A DNA stretch of 16,027 nt from DATCRE01 sp964235605. GTDB lineage: Bacteria > Bacteroidota > Bacteroidia > Cytophagales > Cyclobacteriaceae. Position numbers and translations under genes: made by a program. Shown here piece by piece: positions 15,389 through 16,027 of the stretch (its first letter is position 1; the number at the start of each line of letters is the position of its first letter). The notes below the pieces were generated by a model that made no database searches, was not told where the DNA came from, and saw nothing but the letters and a program-made list of their open reading frames with translations. The DNA lies in assembly GCA_964235605.1 (NCBI GenBank), contig CAXSCR010000078.1, positions 1 through 16,027 on the forward strand. Direction: 5' to 3'.

Positions 15389-15772
15389 CTAACCTGAGAT
15401 CATCCTATAGTTAGATAAGATTATTTTTAAGCGATTATTAAACTCAAGCATATTACATTGTTTCTCTAGAAATGTAAACCCTTCGTTGTTTATGCATCCA
15501 AATTCCTCCGGACAACGCCGTGTAGAGTATATTATGATTGGTATTTTTTTATAAGTCTTATGATGTCTTATTTTATATAGGCATTCTTTTCCCCTATTTA
15601 GATGCGTATTAATATCTAAAAAAATTAAATCAGGATTTTTTTCCGCTAACGGTATTATAAATCTTGAGACATTATCTTCATAAAGCACTACAATACGGTC
15701 ATCAATATCACGAATAGTGTCTTTTAACAGCATAATGTCATCCTCATCATCATCGACAATTAGAATTTTCAT
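15389..15772 (-). CDS. Divergent single-domain response regulator
   Basis: 127 aa from the ATG at 15772. Core receiver residues remain: D7-D9 in LIVDDDEDD, phosphoacceptor Asp53 in LIFLDIN, Ser83/Thr84 in IYSTRR, and Lys104 in FLEKQ. The loop after the phosphorylated aspartate is unusual: DINTHLNRGKE replaces the DxNMPxMNGxE of the other three receivers, losing the conserved Met-Pro and the Asn of MNG. It also has more cysteines (65, 87, 93, 106). It may still be phosphorylated but probably has altered partner contacts. It reads toward the receiver at 14752 with 241 bp between; no kinase gene is adjacent on its own strand in the window. It looks like a fast-evolving member of the same local family. 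Confidence 0.85.
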   Translation of the reverse strand: MKILIVDDDEDDIMLLKDTIRDIDDRIVVLYEDNVSRFIIPLAEKNPDLIFLDINTHLNRGKECLYKIRHHKTYKKIPIIIYSTRRCPEEFGCINNEGFTFLEKQCNMLEFNNRLKIILSNYRMISG

Positions 15773-15797
15773 TGATGTATGGAAAAAAAGCTAGATA

Positions 15798-16016
15798 TCA
15801 TATCAGCATTGATAAAATAACCGTTCCCTCTTCTAGCAGCAATAATAGGGTCTTAAACCGAGTGGATGATGAATGCTTATGGAGCGATACGGCATTAATC
15901 TCCATTACCTGATAAGCATTTACTAAATCTTCGTTAAAATGAAAAGTGACAACTTTTTTGTAATCATGTTCACTAATTAGGGCTTGGTGAATAAGTATTA
16001 ACTTATTGATTATCAA
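15798..16016 (-). CDS. Small open reading frame, unrecognised
   Basis: 72 codons from an ATG at 16016 near the window end. I recognise no domain. There is a hydrophobic C-terminus (TLLLLLEEGTVILSMLI) but no clear signal peptide. It is co-directional with the receiver at 15389-15772, whose start is 25 bp beyond its stop, so it could be the first gene of that operon. In AT-rich DNA an open frame of this length may also be chance. With so little to go on, this is only a possibility. Confidence 0.2.
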   Translation of the reverse strand: MIINKLILIHQALISEHDYKKVVTFHFNEDLVNAYQVMEINAVSLHKHSSSTRFKTLLLLLEEGTVILSMLI

Positions 16017-16027
16017 ATAATTAAATG

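Overview
The window looks like a piece of a Bacteroidota chromosome, probably from the Cytophagales/Chitinophagales/Sphingobacteriales side. The reasons are AT-rich DNA, starts without clear Shine-Dalgarno sites, kinases of the SHDLQEPLRKI type, many single-domain receivers beginning with a DDDxDD acidic cluster, CheB-CheR-PAS-kinase hybrids, and a REP-associated tyrosine transposase. This assignment is inference from gene style; there is no marker gene in the window.

Layout. Positions 1-763 hold a small Y1 transposase gene (RAYT) bracketed by REP-like hairpins in opposite orientation, with its 3' end partly duplicated. Positions 967-4177 (minus) are a two-gene operon: a single-domain response regulator followed after one base by a soluble multi-PAS histidine kinase. 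From 4912 to 15147 the genes form a near mirror image around a stand-alone CheB-type methylesterase (8885-10003). On the left, a receiver gene (+) runs tail-to-tail into a CheB-CheR-PAS-kinase hybrid (-). On the right, a paralogous hybrid (+) runs tail-to-tail into a paralogous receiver gene (-). Both tail-to-tail junctions overlap, by 35 and 23 nt. A fourth, divergent receiver (15389-15772, minus) follows, and the window ends in a stretch with no recognised gene.

Both hybrid kinases are broken in the same place, the ATP-binding domain just after the N-box. The left one has a one-base frameshift near 5594. The right one carries a 1016-bp direct tandem duplication that I read as perfect (12475-13490 and 13491-14506). 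Because 1016 is not a multiple of 3, it breaks the frame and splits the gene into a CheB-CheR-PAS-HisKA part and a coiled-coil/PAS/complete-kinase part. Undoing each lesion on paper gives two complete proteins of nearly equal length (about 1119 and 1112 aa). The lesions may be real (gene decay or a reversible switch) or assembly/sequencing errors; the sequence alone cannot decide.

Functionally the region is a signalling cluster. Three kinases, two of them fused to methylesterase and methyltransferase domains, sit beside four receivers that have no output domain and a free methylesterase. No receptor, CheA, CheW, flagellar or gliding gene and no DNA-binding regulator is in the window, so any output must be encoded elsewhere.
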